Below the pieces are notes generated by a model. It was not told where the DNA came from, ran no database searches, and saw nothing but the letters and a program-made list of their open reading frames with translations. From Alphaproteobacteria bacterium (lineage in GTDB: Bacteria > Pseudomonadota > Alphaproteobacteria > Reyranellales > Reyranellaceae), in assembly GCA_017307275.1 (NCBI GenBank), contig JAFKFK010000019.1, positions 62,001 to 126,000 on the forward strand: a DNA stretch of 64,000 nucleotides, read 5' to 3'. The position numbers and the translations under genes were made by a program. Every line of letters starts with the position of its first letter. Position 1 is the first letter of the stretch. Shown here in pieces: positions 9,827 to 19,780 of this stretch.

Positions 9827-10065
9827 GCCAATGTCTTGTGGGTGCCGTCACAGAGGGGTTGTTTGTGGGTTTGCTTGCAGGCGCAGAGCCAATAGTCGCC
9901 GGCTTTTTGAGCGGTGTATTTGACGGGGGCAAGCCCGGTGCCCTTGTGGCTGCCGTCGCAGAAGGGCTGGTTCGCAGAACGCCCGCAGGCGCACCACCAG
10001 TAGTCCTTGCCAGCGTCCAGCGTCACCTTCGCCGGTACCTTCGCCGCGACAACCGGCTCGGTCAT
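9823..10065 (-). CDS. Twin CDGSH iron-sulfur domain protein
   Basis: 80 residues with two CDGSH modules: [20 protein letters not shown] and [18 protein letters not shown]. Each supplies the three-Cys/one-His ligand set of a labile 2Fe-2S cluster, as in mitoNEET relatives. Proteins of this short tandem type are small soluble redox or cluster-transfer proteins. It heads the coupled run to the lipoprotein, the Fe-S oxidoreductase and murA, and is divergent from ispH, itself a 4Fe-4S enzyme. Its stop overlaps the lipoprotein ATG. Confidence 0.92.
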   Translation of the reverse strand: MTEPVVAAKVPAKVTLDAGKDYWWCACGRSANQPFCDGSHKGTGLAPVKYTAQKAGDYWLCACKQTHKQPLCDGTHKTLA

Positions 10066-10185
10066 GTTGCTTTCCCCGTTGCGGCGGCTTTGTTACGGTG
10101 CGCGCCAATCCGTTGTACATGGACTCTAGGCAATGGCCCGCAGGCCCGCAAGCGAACGGGCCGGCATCCCGCTGAACGTTTTTTC

Positions 10186-11136
10186 ATGATCACCCCGAAG
10201 AAGCCGCTCACGATCCTCCTCGCCAGCCCCCGCGGCTTCTGCGCCGGTGTCGATCGCGCCATCCAGATCGTGGAGCGCGCCATCGAACGCTACGGCCGTC
10301 CCGTCTATGTGCGCCACGAGATCGTGCACAATCGCTTCGTGGTCGAGAACCTCGAGGCCAAGGGTGCGATCTTCGTCGACGAACTCGACGAAGTGCCCGA
10401 CGACCGGCCCGTCGTCTTCTCTGCGCATGGCGTGCCGAAATCGGTTCCGGCCGAGGCCGGCCGCCGCAACCTGCTCTATGTCGACGCGACCTGCCCGCTC
10501 GTCTCCAAAGTCCATCGCGAATCCGAACGCCACGCCGCGTCGGGCCGCACCGTAATCCTGATCGGCCATGCGGGTCATCCCGAGGTCATCGGCACGATGG
10601 GTCAGTTGCCGCCGGGTGCCGTCCTGCTGGTCGAGGATGTCGAGCAGGCGGAACAGATCGACGTCGCCGATCCGCTGAACCTCGCCTATGCCACGCAGAC
10701 CACCTTGTCGGTCGACGACACGACCGAGATCGTCGCCGTCCTGCGGCGCCGCTTCCCGGCCATCCAGGGGCCGAAGCTCGAAGACATCTGCTACGCCACG
10801 ACCAATCGTCAGGCCGCCGTGAAGGCAATCGCCGGGCGCTGCGATGCGCTGGTGGTGATCGGTGCGCCTAATTCGTCGAACTCGATGCGCCTCGTCGAGG
10901 TTGCCGCCAACTACGGCTGTGCGCGCTCGCGACTGGTGCAGCGTGCGGCCGACATGGATTGGGCATGGCTGGGCGATGCGCAGCGGCTGGGCATTACCGC
11001 CGGCGCTTCTGCCCCGGAACTGCTGGTCGACGAGTTGATCGAGGCCTGCCGTGCGCGCTACGACGTCACCGTCGAAGAGGTGCGTACGACCGAGGAGAGC
11101 GTGGTGTTCAAACTGCCGCGAGCCCTGGTGGCGTAG
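10186..11136 (+). CDS. ispH: 4-hydroxy-3-methylbut-2-enyl diphosphate reductase
   Basis: 316 residues. The last enzyme of the MEP pathway: it reduces HMBPP to IPP and DMAPP with a 4Fe-4S cluster. The three cluster cysteines are present: Cys19 in [12 protein letters not shown], Cys103 in [11 protein letters not shown] and Cys202 in [12 protein letters not shown] chose the ATG at 10186 because the protein then begins a few residues before the first conserved motif; the open frame extends further upstream without homology-like features. thrB follows after 10 bases and rnhA after that, an order common in alphaproteobacteria. Confidence 0.97.
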   Translation: MITPKKPLTILLASPRGFCAGVDRAIQIVERAIERYGRPVYVRHEIVHNRFVVENLEAKGAIFVDELDEVPDDRPVVFSAHGVPKSVPAEAGRRNLLYVDATCPLVSKVHRESERHAASGRTVILIGHAGHPEVIGTMGQLPPGAVLLVEDVEQAEQIDVADPLNLAYATQTTLSVDDTTEIVAVLRRRFPAIQGPKLEDICYATTNRQAAVKAIAGRCDALVVIGAPNSSNSMRLVEVAANYGCARSRLVQRAADMDWAWLGDAQRLGITAGASAPELLVDELIEACRARYDVTVEEVRTTEESVVFKLPRALVA

Positions 11137-11146
11137 TGGTGGTTTG

Positions 11147-12097
11147 ATGGCGGTCTATACGGAAGTCGGTGATACGGAACTCGAAGCCTTTCTCGCCGAA
11201 TACGACATCGGCGAAGCCGACGCCCTCAAGGGTGTGGCCGAGGGCGTCGAAAACTCGAACTACCTGCTGACCACCAGCAAGGGGCAGTACTTCCTGACGC
11301 TCTACGAGAAGCGCGTCGATCCGAAGGATCTGCCCTTCTTCCTCGGCCTCATGGATCACCTCTCGGCGCGCGGCATCAATTGCCCTCAGCCGATCCACGG
11401 TCGCGACGGCAATGCCGTACGAACCCTGGCCGGCAAGCCCGCGGCCATCACGACATTCCTGCACGGCCTCTCGCCGCGCCGCATCACCGTCGCCCATTGC
11501 GGACCTGTCGGCGAAGCGCTGGCCGGGCTGCACCTTGCCGGCAAGGATTTCGCGCTGAAGCGGCCCAACGCGCTGTCGGTGGCAGGCTGGCGGCCGCTGT
11601 TCGAGGGCTCTCGGCATCATATCGACAAGGCGCTCGACCAGGAGCTCGCCGCCGAGATCGACTTCTTCGAAGCGAACTGGCCCAAGGACCTGCCGTCGGG
11701 CGTGATCCACGCGGACCTGTTCAACGACAATGTCTTCTTCCTGCACGACAAGCTCTCGGGCCTGATCGACTTCTATTTCGCGTGCAACGACCTGCTGGCC
11801 TACGACGTGGCCATCTGCCTCAACGCCTGGTGCTTCGAGCTCGACAACGCCTTCAATGCCACCAAGGCGCGCAACCTGCTGCAGGGCTATAACAAGGTGC
11901 GCAAGCTCACCGACGAGGAACAACGCGTGCTGCCGTTGTTGGCGCGCGGCTCGGCGTTGCGCTTCCTGCTGACGCGGCTCTACGACTGGGTCCACACGCC
12001 GCCCAATGCGCTGGTCAAGCGCAAGGACCCACAGGAATATCTCGCCAAGCTGCGCTTCCATCGCAGCACAACCTCGCTGTCGGATTACGGACTGTGA
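11147..12097 (+). CDS. thrB: Homoserine kinase (aminoglycoside phosphotransferase type)
   Basis: 316 residues. It phosphorylates homoserine on the way to threonine. It belongs to the APH-fold class found in alphaproteobacteria and pseudomonads, not the GHMP-fold ThrB of enterics. Signs are the N-terminal [13 protein letters not shown] loop, the Brenner-type motif [13 protein letters not shown] with the catalytic aspartate, and [10 protein letters not shown] with the metal-binding aspartate. The ATG at 11147 lies 10 bases after the ispH stop. Its TGA overlaps the GTG start of rnhA, so all three genes are probably one transcript. Confidence 0.95.
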   Translation: MAVYTEVGDTELEAFLAEYDIGEADALKGVAEGVENSNYLLTTSKGQYFLTLYEKRVDPKDLPFFLGLMDHLSARGINCPQPIHGRDGNAVRTLAGKPAAITTFLHGLSPRRITVAHCGPVGEALAGLHLAGKDFALKRPNALSVAGWRPLFEGSRHHIDKALDQELAAEIDFFEANWPKDLPSGVIHADLFNDNVFFLHDKLSGLIDFYFACNDLLAYDVAICLNAWCFELDNAFNATKARNLLQGYNKVRKLTDEEQRVLPLLARGSALRFLLTRLYDWVHTPPNALVKRKDPQEYLAKLRFHRSTTSLSDYGL

Positions 12098-12537
12098 GCG
12101 AGGTCAAAGTCGAGATCTTCACCGACGGGGCTTGCAGCGGAAACCCCGGACCGGGTGGCTGGGGCGCCATCCTGCGAATGGGCGAACGCGAGCGCGAACT
12201 CGCCGGTGGCGATCCGGCAACGACCAACAATCGCATGGAGCTGATGGCGGCAATCCAGGGACTGGAGGCGCTGAAGCGCCCCTGTCACGTTCGTCTGTTC
12301 ACTGACAGCACCTATGTGAAGGACGGCGTCACCAAGTGGATCCACGGCTGGAAGAAGAATGGCTGGCGCACCGCCGATAAGAAGCCGGTGAAGAACGTCG
12401 AGCTATGGCAACGCCTCGACGAGGCGCGCAAGCCGCATCAGGTGGAATGGCATTGGGTCAAAGGCCATAGCGGCCATCCCGAGAACGAGCGCGCCGACCG
12501 GCTGGCGCGCGACGAGATCGCGAAGCTTCGGTCCTAG
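12094..12537 (+). CDS. rnhA: Ribonuclease HI
   Basis: 147 residues, typical for bacterial RNase HI, which cuts RNA in RNA:DNA hybrids. The catalytic acids are present: Asp11 in [16 protein letters not shown], Glu49 in NNRMELMAA, Asp71 in LFTDSTYV, and the C-terminal [16 protein letters not shown] with the last aspartate and the flexible-loop histidine. It starts at GTG (12094), which shares GTGA with the thrB stop. Its 3' end overlaps by four bases the stop of the convergent secreted protein gene. Confidence 0.97.
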   Translation: MSEVKVEIFTDGACSGNPGPGGWGAILRMGERERELAGGDPATTNNRMELMAAIQGLEALKRPCHVRLFTDSTYVKDGVTKWIHGWKKNGWRTADKKPVKNVELWQRLDEARKPHQVEWHWVKGHSGHPENERADRLARDEIAKLRS

Positions 12538-13196
12538 CCGCGCTTCGGCTGCGCCGGAACGGGCTTCTTTTCGGCGGGCTTTTCCATCACGAGGTCGAAG
12601 CCCTCGCGCATGCCGTCGCAGGGATTGTCGCCTTCGGCCAGGCGCCAGACGTTCGACTTGCCGGCGCGACGGAAATTGAGCGTGCCGGCCACCTTGCAGG
12701 GCGTGCCGTTCTCGACCTTGGCGATGCGGAAGGCCACTTCACCCTTCACCTGCACGACGCCGGCCGAAATGCGCTCAACGACGCCATCGACGGCCGCCCA
12801 ATCGCCTTCGGTACCGGGAGCGACGCTGTCGATGCGGCCTTTCACAACCCAGAGATTGCCTTGGCGCGTAACGGCGACTTCACCGGCCTTGGCGCCCTTG
12901 ATCTTGGCGTAGCGGCCCCAGACGATCTTGCGCGCGTCGGCGAAGAGCTGCGCCTCGGCCTCAGAGACGATGTCGGTGCGCTCGACCTTGCTCTGGCCTG
13001 CTGGCAGTGGCGAACCGAGGCCGGTGGTCGGCATGCCTTGCTGGGTCGACGGCGCCTGCAAAGGTGGGGGCGCAGGATAATAGGACGCAGGCGGCTGGGG
13101 CGGGCCTGCCGGGGCCGGAGGCGGTGTCTGAGCGAAGATCGGCGCCGCGATGACGAATGTGCCGAGGAGCGCGATCGACGAGAGGAATTTCTTCAT
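12534..13196 (-). CDS. Secreted protein of unknown function with proline-rich linker
   Basis: 220 residues. The first ~22 form a signal peptide ([23 protein letters not shown]), followed by a Pro/Gln/Ala-rich low-complexity stretch to about residue 70, then a folded domain with two cysteines that may pair (near TPCKV and DNPCDG). I recognise no family. It lies 34 bases downstream of the TPR-protein gene on the same strand, so the two secreted proteins may be co-expressed. Confidence 0.75.
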   Translation of the reverse strand: MKKFLSSIALLGTFVIAAPIFAQTPPPAPAGPPQPPASYYPAPPPLQAPSTQQGMPTTGLGSPLPAGQSKVERTDIVSEAEAQLFADARKIVWGRYAKIKGAKAGEVAVTRQGNLWVVKGRIDSVAPGTEGDWAAVDGVVERISAGVVQVKGEVAFRIAKVENGTPCKVAGTLNFRRAGKSNVWRLAEGDNPCDGMREGFDLVMEKPAEKKPVPAQPKRG

Positions 13197-13230
13197 TTGT
13201 ATGGCTCTTACATCAGGGAGGGGGATGACG

Positions 13231-14100
13231 CTATCGCTTCCCGCCGGCTGCCGGCGGTGGAGCGCCTGGTGTCGCCGGCGCCGGGGCGACCGGAAGACTG
13301 CCGCTGAGACCCGCTTCAGCGCGCCGCGCGGCCGGCGTGTTTGGCGGGACGAGCTTCAGGACCCGCTCGAAGTCTCTGTTGGCCGCGTCCCGCGTGCCGC
13401 GCGCCAGATAGGCAAAGCCGCGCTCCAGCAGCGCCTCGGTATGATCGGGCGCGATCGAAAGCGCCCGGCTGGCATCGGTGAGCGCACGGCCCGGATCGCG
13501 TGCATTGCGCCAGGCGGCGGCACGCAGCACCAGCACCTCGACATCGTCCTGGCGCAGACGCATCGCACGGTCGAAGTCGGCAATGGCCCGCTGCCAGGAT
13601 TGCATGGCGGCGTAGGAGAGGCCGCGATCGACCCAGAGGTCGGGATCGTCGGTCTTGAGTTCCAATGCCCGGCTCTGCGCCTGCGCGGCCTTGTCGGCCG
13701 CACCGCTCTCCATCCAGGCCTGTCCTGCCTGCGCCCAAAGTTCGGCACGCAGACCCGGCCGCTCGTGGCCCATGTCGCGCGCGATTGCCTCGAACTGCGC
13801 CGCGGCCTGGGCGTACCTGCCCGACTGGAACATGGCGATGGCCACGCAATGGCGCGCGCCCATGCCGCCGCCCTCGCCCATCCATTTCTCCGCAAGAGGA
13901 AGCGCCTTCAGCGGTTCGCCTCGCGCAAGCTTCATGCATTCGGCATAGCGGCGCTGGTGGTCCGGCGGCAGGTCGAGGACGCCGGGACCGGGGATCGTGG
14001 CCTGCGGCGTGGCCGGCACGACGGGAATGGGCTGCGCCCCCGCTGTGGAAGAGACGAACAGAGCGGCCGAGAGCCAAAGCGCCTTGCGACGAAACAACAT
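13231..14100 (-). CDS. Secreted tetratricopeptide-repeat protein
   Basis: 289 residues with an N-terminal signal peptide (residues about 1-23, ending TAGAQ). The body consists of TPR-like helical pairs, for example AQAGQAWMESGAADKAAQAQ, DRGLSYAAMQSWQRAIADFD and LERGFAYLARGTRDAANRDF, and the tail is Pro/Ala-rich. TPR arrays bind proteins; the partner is unknown, but the periplasm is the likely site. The ATG at 14100 begins the signal peptide; longer in-frame readings lack one. It is divergent from the SDR gene (36 bases between starts) and precedes the 220-residue secreted protein. Confidence 0.85.
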   Translation of the reverse strand: MLFRRKALWLSAALFVSSTAGAQPIPVVPATPQATIPGPGVLDLPPDHQRRYAECMKLARGEPLKALPLAEKWMGEGGGMGARHCVAIAMFQSGRYAQAAAQFEAIARDMGHERPGLRAELWAQAGQAWMESGAADKAAQAQSRALELKTDDPDLWVDRGLSYAAMQSWQRAIADFDRAMRLRQDDVEVLVLRAAAWRNARDPGRALTDASRALSIAPDHTEALLERGFAYLARGTRDAANRDFERVLKLVPPNTPAARRAEAGLSGSLPVAPAPATPGAPPPAAGGKR

Positions 14101-14136
14101 GGTTGAAAAGAACCGCGCCGCGGCGATCCTGACAAG

Positions 14137-15000
14137 ATGACAAGGCGTCTTTTCATCTTCGGTCTGGGCTATAGCGGCCTTGAAATTGCCAAGCTTGCAC
14201 GAGCGCAGGGTTGGGATGCCGCGGGAACCTGCACGACGGCCGAAAAAGCCGAGCGGCTTCGAGCGTCCGGCATCGAAGCACATCAGTTCGACGGCACTGC
14301 CGCCCTGCCGGCGTCGGCACTGGCAAACGCGTCGCACGTTCTTTGCACGATCGCGCCGAAAGAGACCGGCGATCCCGCGCTCGGCGCCTGCCGCGCTCTG
14401 CTCGAACGCGCAACCTGGCTGGGCTACCTCTCGACCACTGGTGTCTATGGCGATCACGGCGGCGGCTGGGTCGATGAAGCGACCCCGGCCAAGCCCGGAC
14501 AGGCACGCAGCATCGAGCGGCTGACGGCCGAGCAGGCCTGGCGGGATCTCGCCCAGCAAACCGGCGCCACGCTCGACATCCTACGCCTGCCAGGGATCTA
14601 CGGCCCCGGCCGCAGCGCCATCGACCAAGTGAAGGCCGGCACGGCACGGCGTATCGACAAGCCCGGACAGTTCTTCTCGCGCATCCATGTCGAGGACATC
14701 GCCAATGCGACGCTGGTCGCGATGGCGCGCGCGGGAGGCGCGGCGCTGTGGAATGTCGCCGACGATCTGCCGGCCGCCAATAGCGACGTGATCGCTCATG
14801 CCTTCGAGCTGCTGGGCAGGCCCGTGCCGCCGGCGATCCCGTGGGAGCAAGCAGCGCCGGCGATGAGCCCGATGGCGCGCTCTTTCTATATGGAAAGCCG
14901 GCGCGTGCGGAACGACCGGCTGAAGCGCGACCTCGGCGTCGTGCTGCGCTACCCGACCTATCGCGAAGGTCTGAAGGCAATCGTCGACGCTGCGAGTTAG
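14137..15000 (+). CDS. Atypical SDR / NAD-dependent epimerase family protein (YeeZ-like)
   Basis: 287 residues. The N-terminal nucleotide-binding site reads FIFGLGYSGLEIAKLA, a GxGxxG variant. LGYLSTTGVYGDHGGGWVDE and LRLPGIYGPGRSA are typical of extended SDR proteins, but the catalytic YxxxK is not evident; SIERLTAEQAW stands where it would be expected, as in the atypical SDR5/YeeZ group. The substrate is unknown. Its stop codon overlaps that of the convergent alpha/beta hydrolase. Confidence 0.85.
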   Translation: MTRRLFIFGLGYSGLEIAKLARAQGWDAAGTCTTAEKAERLRASGIEAHQFDGTAALPASALANASHVLCTIAPKETGDPALGACRALLERATWLGYLSTTGVYGDHGGGWVDEATPAKPGQARSIERLTAEQAWRDLAQQTGATLDILRLPGIYGPGRSAIDQVKAGTARRIDKPGQFFSRIHVEDIANATLVAMARAGGAALWNVADDLPAANSDVIAHAFELLGRPVPPAIPWEQAAPAMSPMARSFYMESRRVRNDRLKRDLGVVLRYPTYREGLKAIVDAAS

Positions 15001-15743
15001 CGCACCAGCTCCTCGACCATTGCGATCAGGCGGGCGATGTCGGCAGGCGTGCTGAGACGATGATCGCCGCCCTTCACGAAGGTGCTGATCACGTCCGGCG
15101 CGTCGAGATGCCTGGCGATCTGCAGCGAATATTCCCACGGCACGTCGGGATCGCTCTGGCCGTGCAGCAGGCGCACGGGACAGGGGAGTGCCAGCGGCTT
15201 GTCGAGGAGCAGGTGGTTGCGCCCCTCCTCGATCAGCTTCCAGGTGAAGACCGACGGTTCGGGCGAATACTGCGACGGACGTTCGAGGCGGCCGTCGCGC
15301 TGAAGGATCACGCGGTCCTCGGCTGAAAGACCGCCGAGCAGCATGCGTTCGGTGAAGTCGGGGGCAGCGGCGATGAGGACCAGGCCCGCAAGTCGCTCCG
15401 GCCGTGCCTGCGCTGCCAGCAGCGACAACCATCCGCCCATGCTCGAGCCCACCAGCACCAACTTGCCGTCGGTCAGCGAGTCGATGGCGGCCAGCGCATC
15501 TTCCTTCCAGCGGCCGATCGTTCCGTCTTCGAAGCGGCCCGAAGATTGTCCGTGGCCGAGATAGTCGAAGCGCAAAAAGGCGTGACCCGACTTCTCGGCC
15601 CAGGCTTCGAGTGCGACGGCCTTGGTGCCGGTCATGTCCGATCGAAAGCCACCGAGAAACACCACCGTCGGCGACTTCCCCGGCGTTCTTGCATAGGCAA
15701 CGTAGTTGCCGTCGCCGCGCTGCAACTGCTCGACTCTACCCAC
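14997..15743 (-). CDS. Alpha/beta hydrolase
   Basis: 248 residues, a complete alpha/beta-hydrolase domain. The nucleophile elbow is VGSSMGGWLS, the acid is likely in LLHGQSDPDVPW, and the histidine is in GGDHRLSTP. FLGGFRSDMTGTKA and RFDYLGHGQSSGRF resemble the ABHD10-type esterase/thioesterase group. It starts with GTG at 15743, 59 bases from the divergent glycosyltransferase start. The substrate is not predictable. Confidence 0.88.
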   Translation of the reverse strand: MGRVEQLQRGDGNYVAYARTPGKSPTVVFLGGFRSDMTGTKAVALEAWAEKSGHAFLRFDYLGHGQSSGRFEDGTIGRWKEDALAAIDSLTDGKLVLVGSSMGGWLSLLAAQARPERLAGLVLIAAAPDFTERMLLGGLSAEDRVILQRDGRLERPSQYSPEPSVFTWKLIEEGRNHLLLDKPLALPCPVRLLHGQSDPDVPWEYSLQIARHLDAPDVISTFVKGGDHRLSTPADIARLIAMVEELVR

Positions 15744-15802
15744 GCTCCGGCTCCCGTGTTACCTGCTCGCACCTCTGATCGTTTTACGCTTACGCAATCA
15801 CA

Positions 15803-16936
15803 GTGTCCGCACCAACCCTCCTGCAGATCGTTCCCACGCTGGCCGGCGGCGGCTTGGCACGTGCGACGCTCGACGCGGCGCAGGCCGTGATCGCGGCCGG
15901 CGGCTCGGCGATCGTGGCCTCGCCGGGAGGCGCGTTGGTGCCTGACCTGCTGCGTCTGCGCGGCAGCCACCTCGAACTGCCGGACAGTACGCACGCGGTG
16001 TGGGGTCGGCTGACCTTGCCCGGCAAGCTGGCCTCCAGCCTGCGCGACGCCAAGGTCGATGTCGTTCAAGCGCGCTCGCCTGCGACGGGATGGGTTGCAC
16101 GCGCCCTGGCGCGCCGGCTCGGCATCAAGTGGATCGCGACCTTGCATCGGCCCTTTCTCGCGCACGATCTTGCCGGCCGCTTCGTCGAGCGACGTCAATC
16201 GCGCGCCGATGCCGTGATCGCCGTGTCGGACCATGTCGCGCGCGATACGCTGGAGCGCTTCCCCGCTCTCGAGGATCGCATTGAGACGATCTCGCCGGGC
16301 ATCAACATCGACCGCTTCAATCCGGCGATCGTACGTGCCGACCGGTTGATCCGGCTGGCCGGCGAACTGCGCATCCCCGACGGCAGCCATCTTGTGCTCT
16401 GTCCCGCGCGCTTTACCGAGGACAACGGCCAGAAGATCCTGATCGAGGCGATCAAGCGACTGGGCCGCGACGATGTCTTCTGTCTTCTTCTGGGCTCGAC
16501 CGGTGTCCCGACGCCCTTCGAGAAGGAACTGGAGAACGCCGTCGTGGCGGCCGAGATGCAGGGCCGCGTGCAGATCGGCCCCTATGTCGACGACATGCCG
16601 GCGGCTTACATGCTGGCCGACGTGGTCGTCTCCACCGGCGGCGCGCGCCAGGGCTTCAGCCGTACCTTGATCGAAGCGCAGGCGATGGGCCGGCCGGTCG
16701 TGACCGAGGATGGCGGCGGCGCGGCAGAGGCCGTGCGGGCCGGCGTCACCGGCTGGCTGGCGCCCCCCGGCGATCCGGCGGCGCTGGCCGACGCCCTGCA
16801 GGCTGCCCTTTCGCTGTCGATCGAGCGCCGCGCCGAACTGGCGCGGGCCGCGCAGGAGCATGTGCGCAGCCAGTTCAACCTGGCGCAGTCGAATGCTCGC
16901 CTGCTTGCCCTCTACGAGCGCCTGCGGGTTCCCTGA
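15803..16936 (+). CDS. Glycosyltransferase family 4 (GT-B) protein
   Basis: 377 residues. The GT-B fold shows in the N-terminal QIVPTLAGGGLARATLDAA glycine-rich loop and the C-terminal nucleotide-sugar site with GARQGFSRTLIEAQAMGRPV (the E-x7-E type motif of GT4). The central VIAVSDHVARDTLERF and ISPGINIDRFNP are also family-typical. The start is GTG at 15803. It stands alone, 25 kb from the main EPS cluster, so it may act in lipopolysaccharide core or another surface glycan; donor and acceptor are unknown. Confidence 0.88.
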   Translation: MSAPTLLQIVPTLAGGGLARATLDAAQAVIAAGGSAIVASPGGALVPDLLRLRGSHLELPDSTHAVWGRLTLPGKLASSLRDAKVDVVQARSPATGWVARALARRLGIKWIATLHRPFLAHDLAGRFVERRQSRADAVIAVSDHVARDTLERFPALEDRIETISPGINIDRFNPAIVRADRLIRLAGELRIPDGSHLVLCPARFTEDNGQKILIEAIKRLGRDDVFCLLLGSTGVPTPFEKELENAVVAAEMQGRVQIGPYVDDMPAAYMLADVVVSTGGARQGFSRTLIEAQAMGRPVVTEDGGGAAEAVRAGVTGWLAPPGDPAALADALQAALSLSIERRAELARAAQEHVRSQFNLAQSNARLLALYERLRVP

Positions 16937-16956
16937 GAGCACCGAAGACCCTTTGC

Positions 16957-16985
16957 TTGACTCGGGTCGGACCCCCGCCTATCTC
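16957..16985 (+). promoter_or_regulatory. Candidate sigma-70-type promoter for thrS
   Basis: TTGACT and TATCTC are separated by 17 bp. They lie about 165 bases upstream of thrS in the 214-base gap after the glycosyltransferase gene. The rest of that gap shows no gene and no clear T-box or leader structure. Confidence 0.45.
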
Positions 16986-17150
16986 CAAGCGCATGGAACG
17001 CAGGTTTTCAACCGCTCCAGCCAACACCACCACCGTACGAACTTGATTCGGCCGGGCGCTGGCACTCGTGCCGCTTCCCGGCCTGCCATCGCTGGCGCTT
17101 TCGCGTCGGCGGGCGTGCCTCGTTCGCAATTTCGTTAGCTGGTGGATACC

Positions 17151-19094
17151 ATGATCAACATTTCCTTGCCGGACAGCTCGGTCCGGTCGTTCGATAAACC
17201 GGTCAGCGGCGCCGAAATCGCCGCCTCGATCGGTCCCGGCCTTGCCAAGGCGGCTCTTGCGCTGCGCGTCGACGGGCAGATGAAGGACCTCGCCTACGTG
17301 GTCGATCGCGACGCCAAGATCGGCATCGTGACGGCACGCGACCCCGATGCACTGGAACTGCTGCGGCACGATGCGGCGCATGTGCTGGCCCAGGCAGTGC
17401 AGGAGCTTTATCCCGGCACGCAGATCACGTTCGGCCCCTCGACGGAGGACGGCTTCTACTACGACTTCGTCCGGGCCGAGCCCTTCACGCCCGAGGACTT
17501 CGCCAAGATCGAACAGCGCATGGCCGAGATCGTCGACCGTGACCTGCCGATCGAGCGTGAGGTTTGGGACCGCGCGAAGATCAAGGACTACTTCGTCCAG
17601 CACGGCGAGAAGTTCAAAGCCGAGTGGGCCGACGAACTGCCGAAGGACGAGGAGATCTCCGTCTACAAGCAGGGCGACTGGCTCGACATGTGCCTGGGTC
17701 CGCACCTGCCCTCGACGGGCAAGCTCGGCAAGGCGTTCAAGCTGACGAAGGTGTCGGGTGCCTATTGGCGCGGCGACGCCAAGAATGCCCAGCTCCAGCG
17801 CGTCTACGGCACGGTCTTTTTCTCCGACAAGGATCTCAAGGCCTACCTGACGCGCATCGAGGAAGCCGAGAAGCGCGACCATCGCCGGCTCGGCCGCGAG
17901 ATGAGCCTCTTCCATCAGCAGGAAGAAGCGGCCGGCATGGTGTTCTGGCACCCCAAGGGCTGGACGTTCTGGCGCACGCTCGAAGGCTATCTGCGTCGCA
18001 AGCTCGAAGCCGGCGGCTATGTTGAAGTGAAGACGCCGCAGCTCGTCGACCGCAAGCTGTGGGAGGAATCGGGCCACTGGGAGAAGTTCCGCCAGAACAT
18101 GTATCTGAGCGAGAACGAGGAAGGCCTGCGCGAATTCATGGCCGACGACGGCAAGCGCATCTTCGCGCTGAAGCCGATGAACTGCCCCTGCCATGTCGAG
18201 ATCTTCAACCAGGGTCTGCGCAGCTACCGCGAGCTGCCATTGCGTATGGCCGAGATGGGTTCGTGCCATCGCTTCGAGCCGTCGGGTGCGCTGCACGGCA
18301 TTCTGCGCGTGCGCAACTTCACGCAGGACGATGCGCACATCTTCTGCAGCGAAGAGCAGATCGAGAGCGAAACGATCCGCTTCTGCAAACTGCTGGACGA
18401 GGTCTACCGCGACCTGGGCTTCACGGATTACTTCGTGAAATTCTCCGACCGCCCGCCGGTGCGCGCCGGTTCGGACGCGGTGTGGGACCAGGCCGAGGGT
18501 GCACTGCTGTCGGCCTCCAAGGCGGCGGGCCTCGACGTCATCCTGAATCCCGGCGAAGGCGCTTTCTACGGCCCGAAACTGGAATTCGTCCTGCGCGACG
18601 CCATCGGCCGCGACTGGCAATGCGGCACCCTGCAGGTCGACTTCGTGCTGCCCGAGCGGCTCGATGCGAGCTACGTGGCGGAAGACGGATCGCGCAAGCG
18701 GCCGGTCATGCTGCACCGCGCCATCTTCGGCAGCTTCGAGCGCATGATCGGCATCCTGATCGAGAACTATGCCGGCCGCTTCCCGCTGTGGCTGGCGCCG
18801 ACGCAAGCTGTAGTAGTCACGATCGTGAACGACGCCGATGGGTATGCCGAGGAAGTCGCTTCGGCCCTGCGCGCGGCGGGTATGCGGGTCGACACGGACC
18901 TGCGCAACGAGAAGATCAACTACAAGGTCCGCGAGCACTCGCTGGCCCATGTACCGCTGATCCTGGCTGTCGGCCGGCGCGACATGGACAACCGCACGGT
19001 CGCCATTCGGCGGCTGGGCTCGGAAAAGCAGGAGGTCCTTGAACTCGGGGCCGCCGTCACTAAACTTTCAGTAGAGGCTCGGCCGCCTTTCTAG
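17151..19094 (+). CDS. thrS: Threonine--tRNA ligase
   Basis: 647 residues, class II synthetase. In order: the TGS domain (about 1-60), the editing domain with [11 protein letters not shown], then the catalytic core with the zinc cysteine in [10 protein letters not shown], motif 2 in [25 protein letters not shown] and motif 3 in [17 protein letters not shown], and a C-terminal anticodon-binding domain. I use the ATG at 17151, which has GGTGGA 5-10 bases upstream; a GTG three codons earlier is possible. It leads into infC 71 bases on, as in many bacteria. Confidence 0.97.
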   Translation: MINISLPDSSVRSFDKPVSGAEIAASIGPGLAKAALALRVDGQMKDLAYVVDRDAKIGIVTARDPDALELLRHDAAHVLAQAVQELYPGTQITFGPSTEDGFYYDFVRAEPFTPEDFAKIEQRMAEIVDRDLPIEREVWDRAKIKDYFVQHGEKFKAEWADELPKDEEISVYKQGDWLDMCLGPHLPSTGKLGKAFKLTKVSGAYWRGDAKNAQLQRVYGTVFFSDKDLKAYLTRIEEAEKRDHRRLGREMSLFHQQEEAAGMVFWHPKGWTFWRTLEGYLRRKLEAGGYVEVKTPQLVDRKLWEESGHWEKFRQNMYLSENEEGLREFMADDGKRIFALKPMNCPCHVEIFNQGLRSYRELPLRMAEMGSCHRFEPSGALHGILRVRNFTQDDAHIFCSEEQIESETIRFCKLLDEVYRDLGFTDYFVKFSDRPPVRAGSDAVWDQAEGALLSASKAAGLDVILNPGEGAFYGPKLEFVLRDAIGRDWQCGTLQVDFVLPERLDASYVAEDGSRKRPVMLHRAIFGSFERMIGILIENYAGRFPLWLAPTQAVVVTIVNDADGYAEEVASALRAAGMRVDTDLRNEKINYKVREHSLAHVPLILAVGRRDMDNRTVAIRRLGSEKQEVLELGAAVTKLSVEARPPF

Positions 19095-19123
19095 GGCGGC
19101 CCAGTCTCGATTTCCCGCCCCGG

Positions 19124-19138
19124 CTTCCAAGGTGGAAG
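19124..19138 (+). other. Small hairpin between thrS and infC
   Basis: CTTCCA-agg-TGGAAG forms a perfect 6-bp stem 12 bases before the infC ribosome site. It has no T-run, so it is not a terminator; it may be an RNA processing or translation-control structure. Confidence 0.3.
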
Positions 19139-19165
19139 GGGGCTTCAACGAAGGAGAATGAGGCC

Positions 19166-19702
19166 ATAGCACGACCTGCTCAACAGACCGCTCCGACCCG
19201 CGAGGGTCCGCGCGTCAACGGCGAGATCAGAGCGCCGCAAGTCCGACTGATCGACGAGAACGGCGACATGATCGGCGTCCTCAACACCCGCGAAGCGATT
19301 GAAATGGCCGAAGAGGCCAGTCTCGACCTGATCGAGATTTCGCCCAATGCGGTGCCCCCGGTCGCGAAGATCTCTGACTACGGCAAGTACAAGTACGAGG
19401 CCCAGAAGAAGGCCCACGAAGCGCGCAAGCATCAGAAGGTCATCGAGGTCAAAGAGATCAAGATGCGCCCGAACATCGACGACCACGATTACGAAGTGAA
19501 GATGCGCGCGATGAAGCGGTTCATCGAGGAAGGCGACAAGGTGAAGGTCACCCTGCGCTTCCGTGGCCGCGAGATGGTGCATTCCGAACTCGGCCTGCAG
19601 GTCCTGAACCGCGTGCGTGGTGAGATGGATCCGCTGACCAAGATCGAATCGATGCCGCGCATGGAAGGCCGGCAGATGATCATGGTGCTGGCGCCGAAGT
19701 GA
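19166..19702 (+). CDS. infC: Translation initiation factor IF-3, ATA start
   Basis: 178 residues. IF-3 keeps the 30S subunit free and checks start-codon pairing. The conserved opening [20 protein letters not shown] and [20 protein letters not shown] identify it. No ATG, GTG or TTG precedes this opening in frame. The codon at the right place is ATA (19166-19168), 9 bases after an AAGGAG site, giving (M)[13 protein letters not shown]. An ATG at 19158 is followed by a stop three codons later. Use of ATT/ATC/ATA fits the known autoregulation of infC through its own rejection of poor start codons. An ATG-based start at 19268 would delete a conserved part of the N-domain. Confidence 0.93.
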   Translation: MARPAQQTAPTREGPRVNGEIRAPQVRLIDENGDMIGVLNTREAIEMAEEASLDLIEISPNAVPPVAKISDYGKYKYEAQKKAHEARKHQKVIEVKEIKMRPNIDDHDYEVKMRAMKRFIEEGDKVKVTLRFRGREMVHSELGLQVLNRVRGEMDPLTKIESMPRMEGRQMIMVLAPK

Positions 19703-19718
19703 TCGGCCCAGCTTGATC

Positions 19719-19743
19719 GCCGCGGCCTCGTTGCCACGGCTTT
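19719..19743 (+). terminator. Possible terminator after infC
   Basis: GCCGCGGC-ctcgtt-GCCACGGC can pair over 8 bp with one mismatch and is followed by TTT. The T-run is short. It lies in the 78-base gap between the convergent infC and LacI-type genes. Confidence 0.35.
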
Positions 19744-19780
19744 GATCGGTTGAGCGGGATCGACGCGACGTCGGCCCGCT

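Noticed and set aside
16937..17150. Possible T-box or leader regulation of thrS
   Set aside because: No T-box core sequence or leader peptide with threonine codons is visible, and T-boxes are not usual in alphaproteobacteria.
16875..18950. 691-codon open frame opposite thrS
   Set aside because: Antisense to a conserved synthetase, no motif, no ribosome site.
19158..19169. ATG just after the infC ribosome site as start codon
   Set aside because: It reads ATG AGG CCA TAG, a stop after three codons, and is out of frame with IF-3.
19703..19717. CCCAGC-TTGATC downstream of infC as another EPS element
   Set aside because: The left part matches but the CAC end is missing (TTGATCGC), and no gene starts downstream on that strand.
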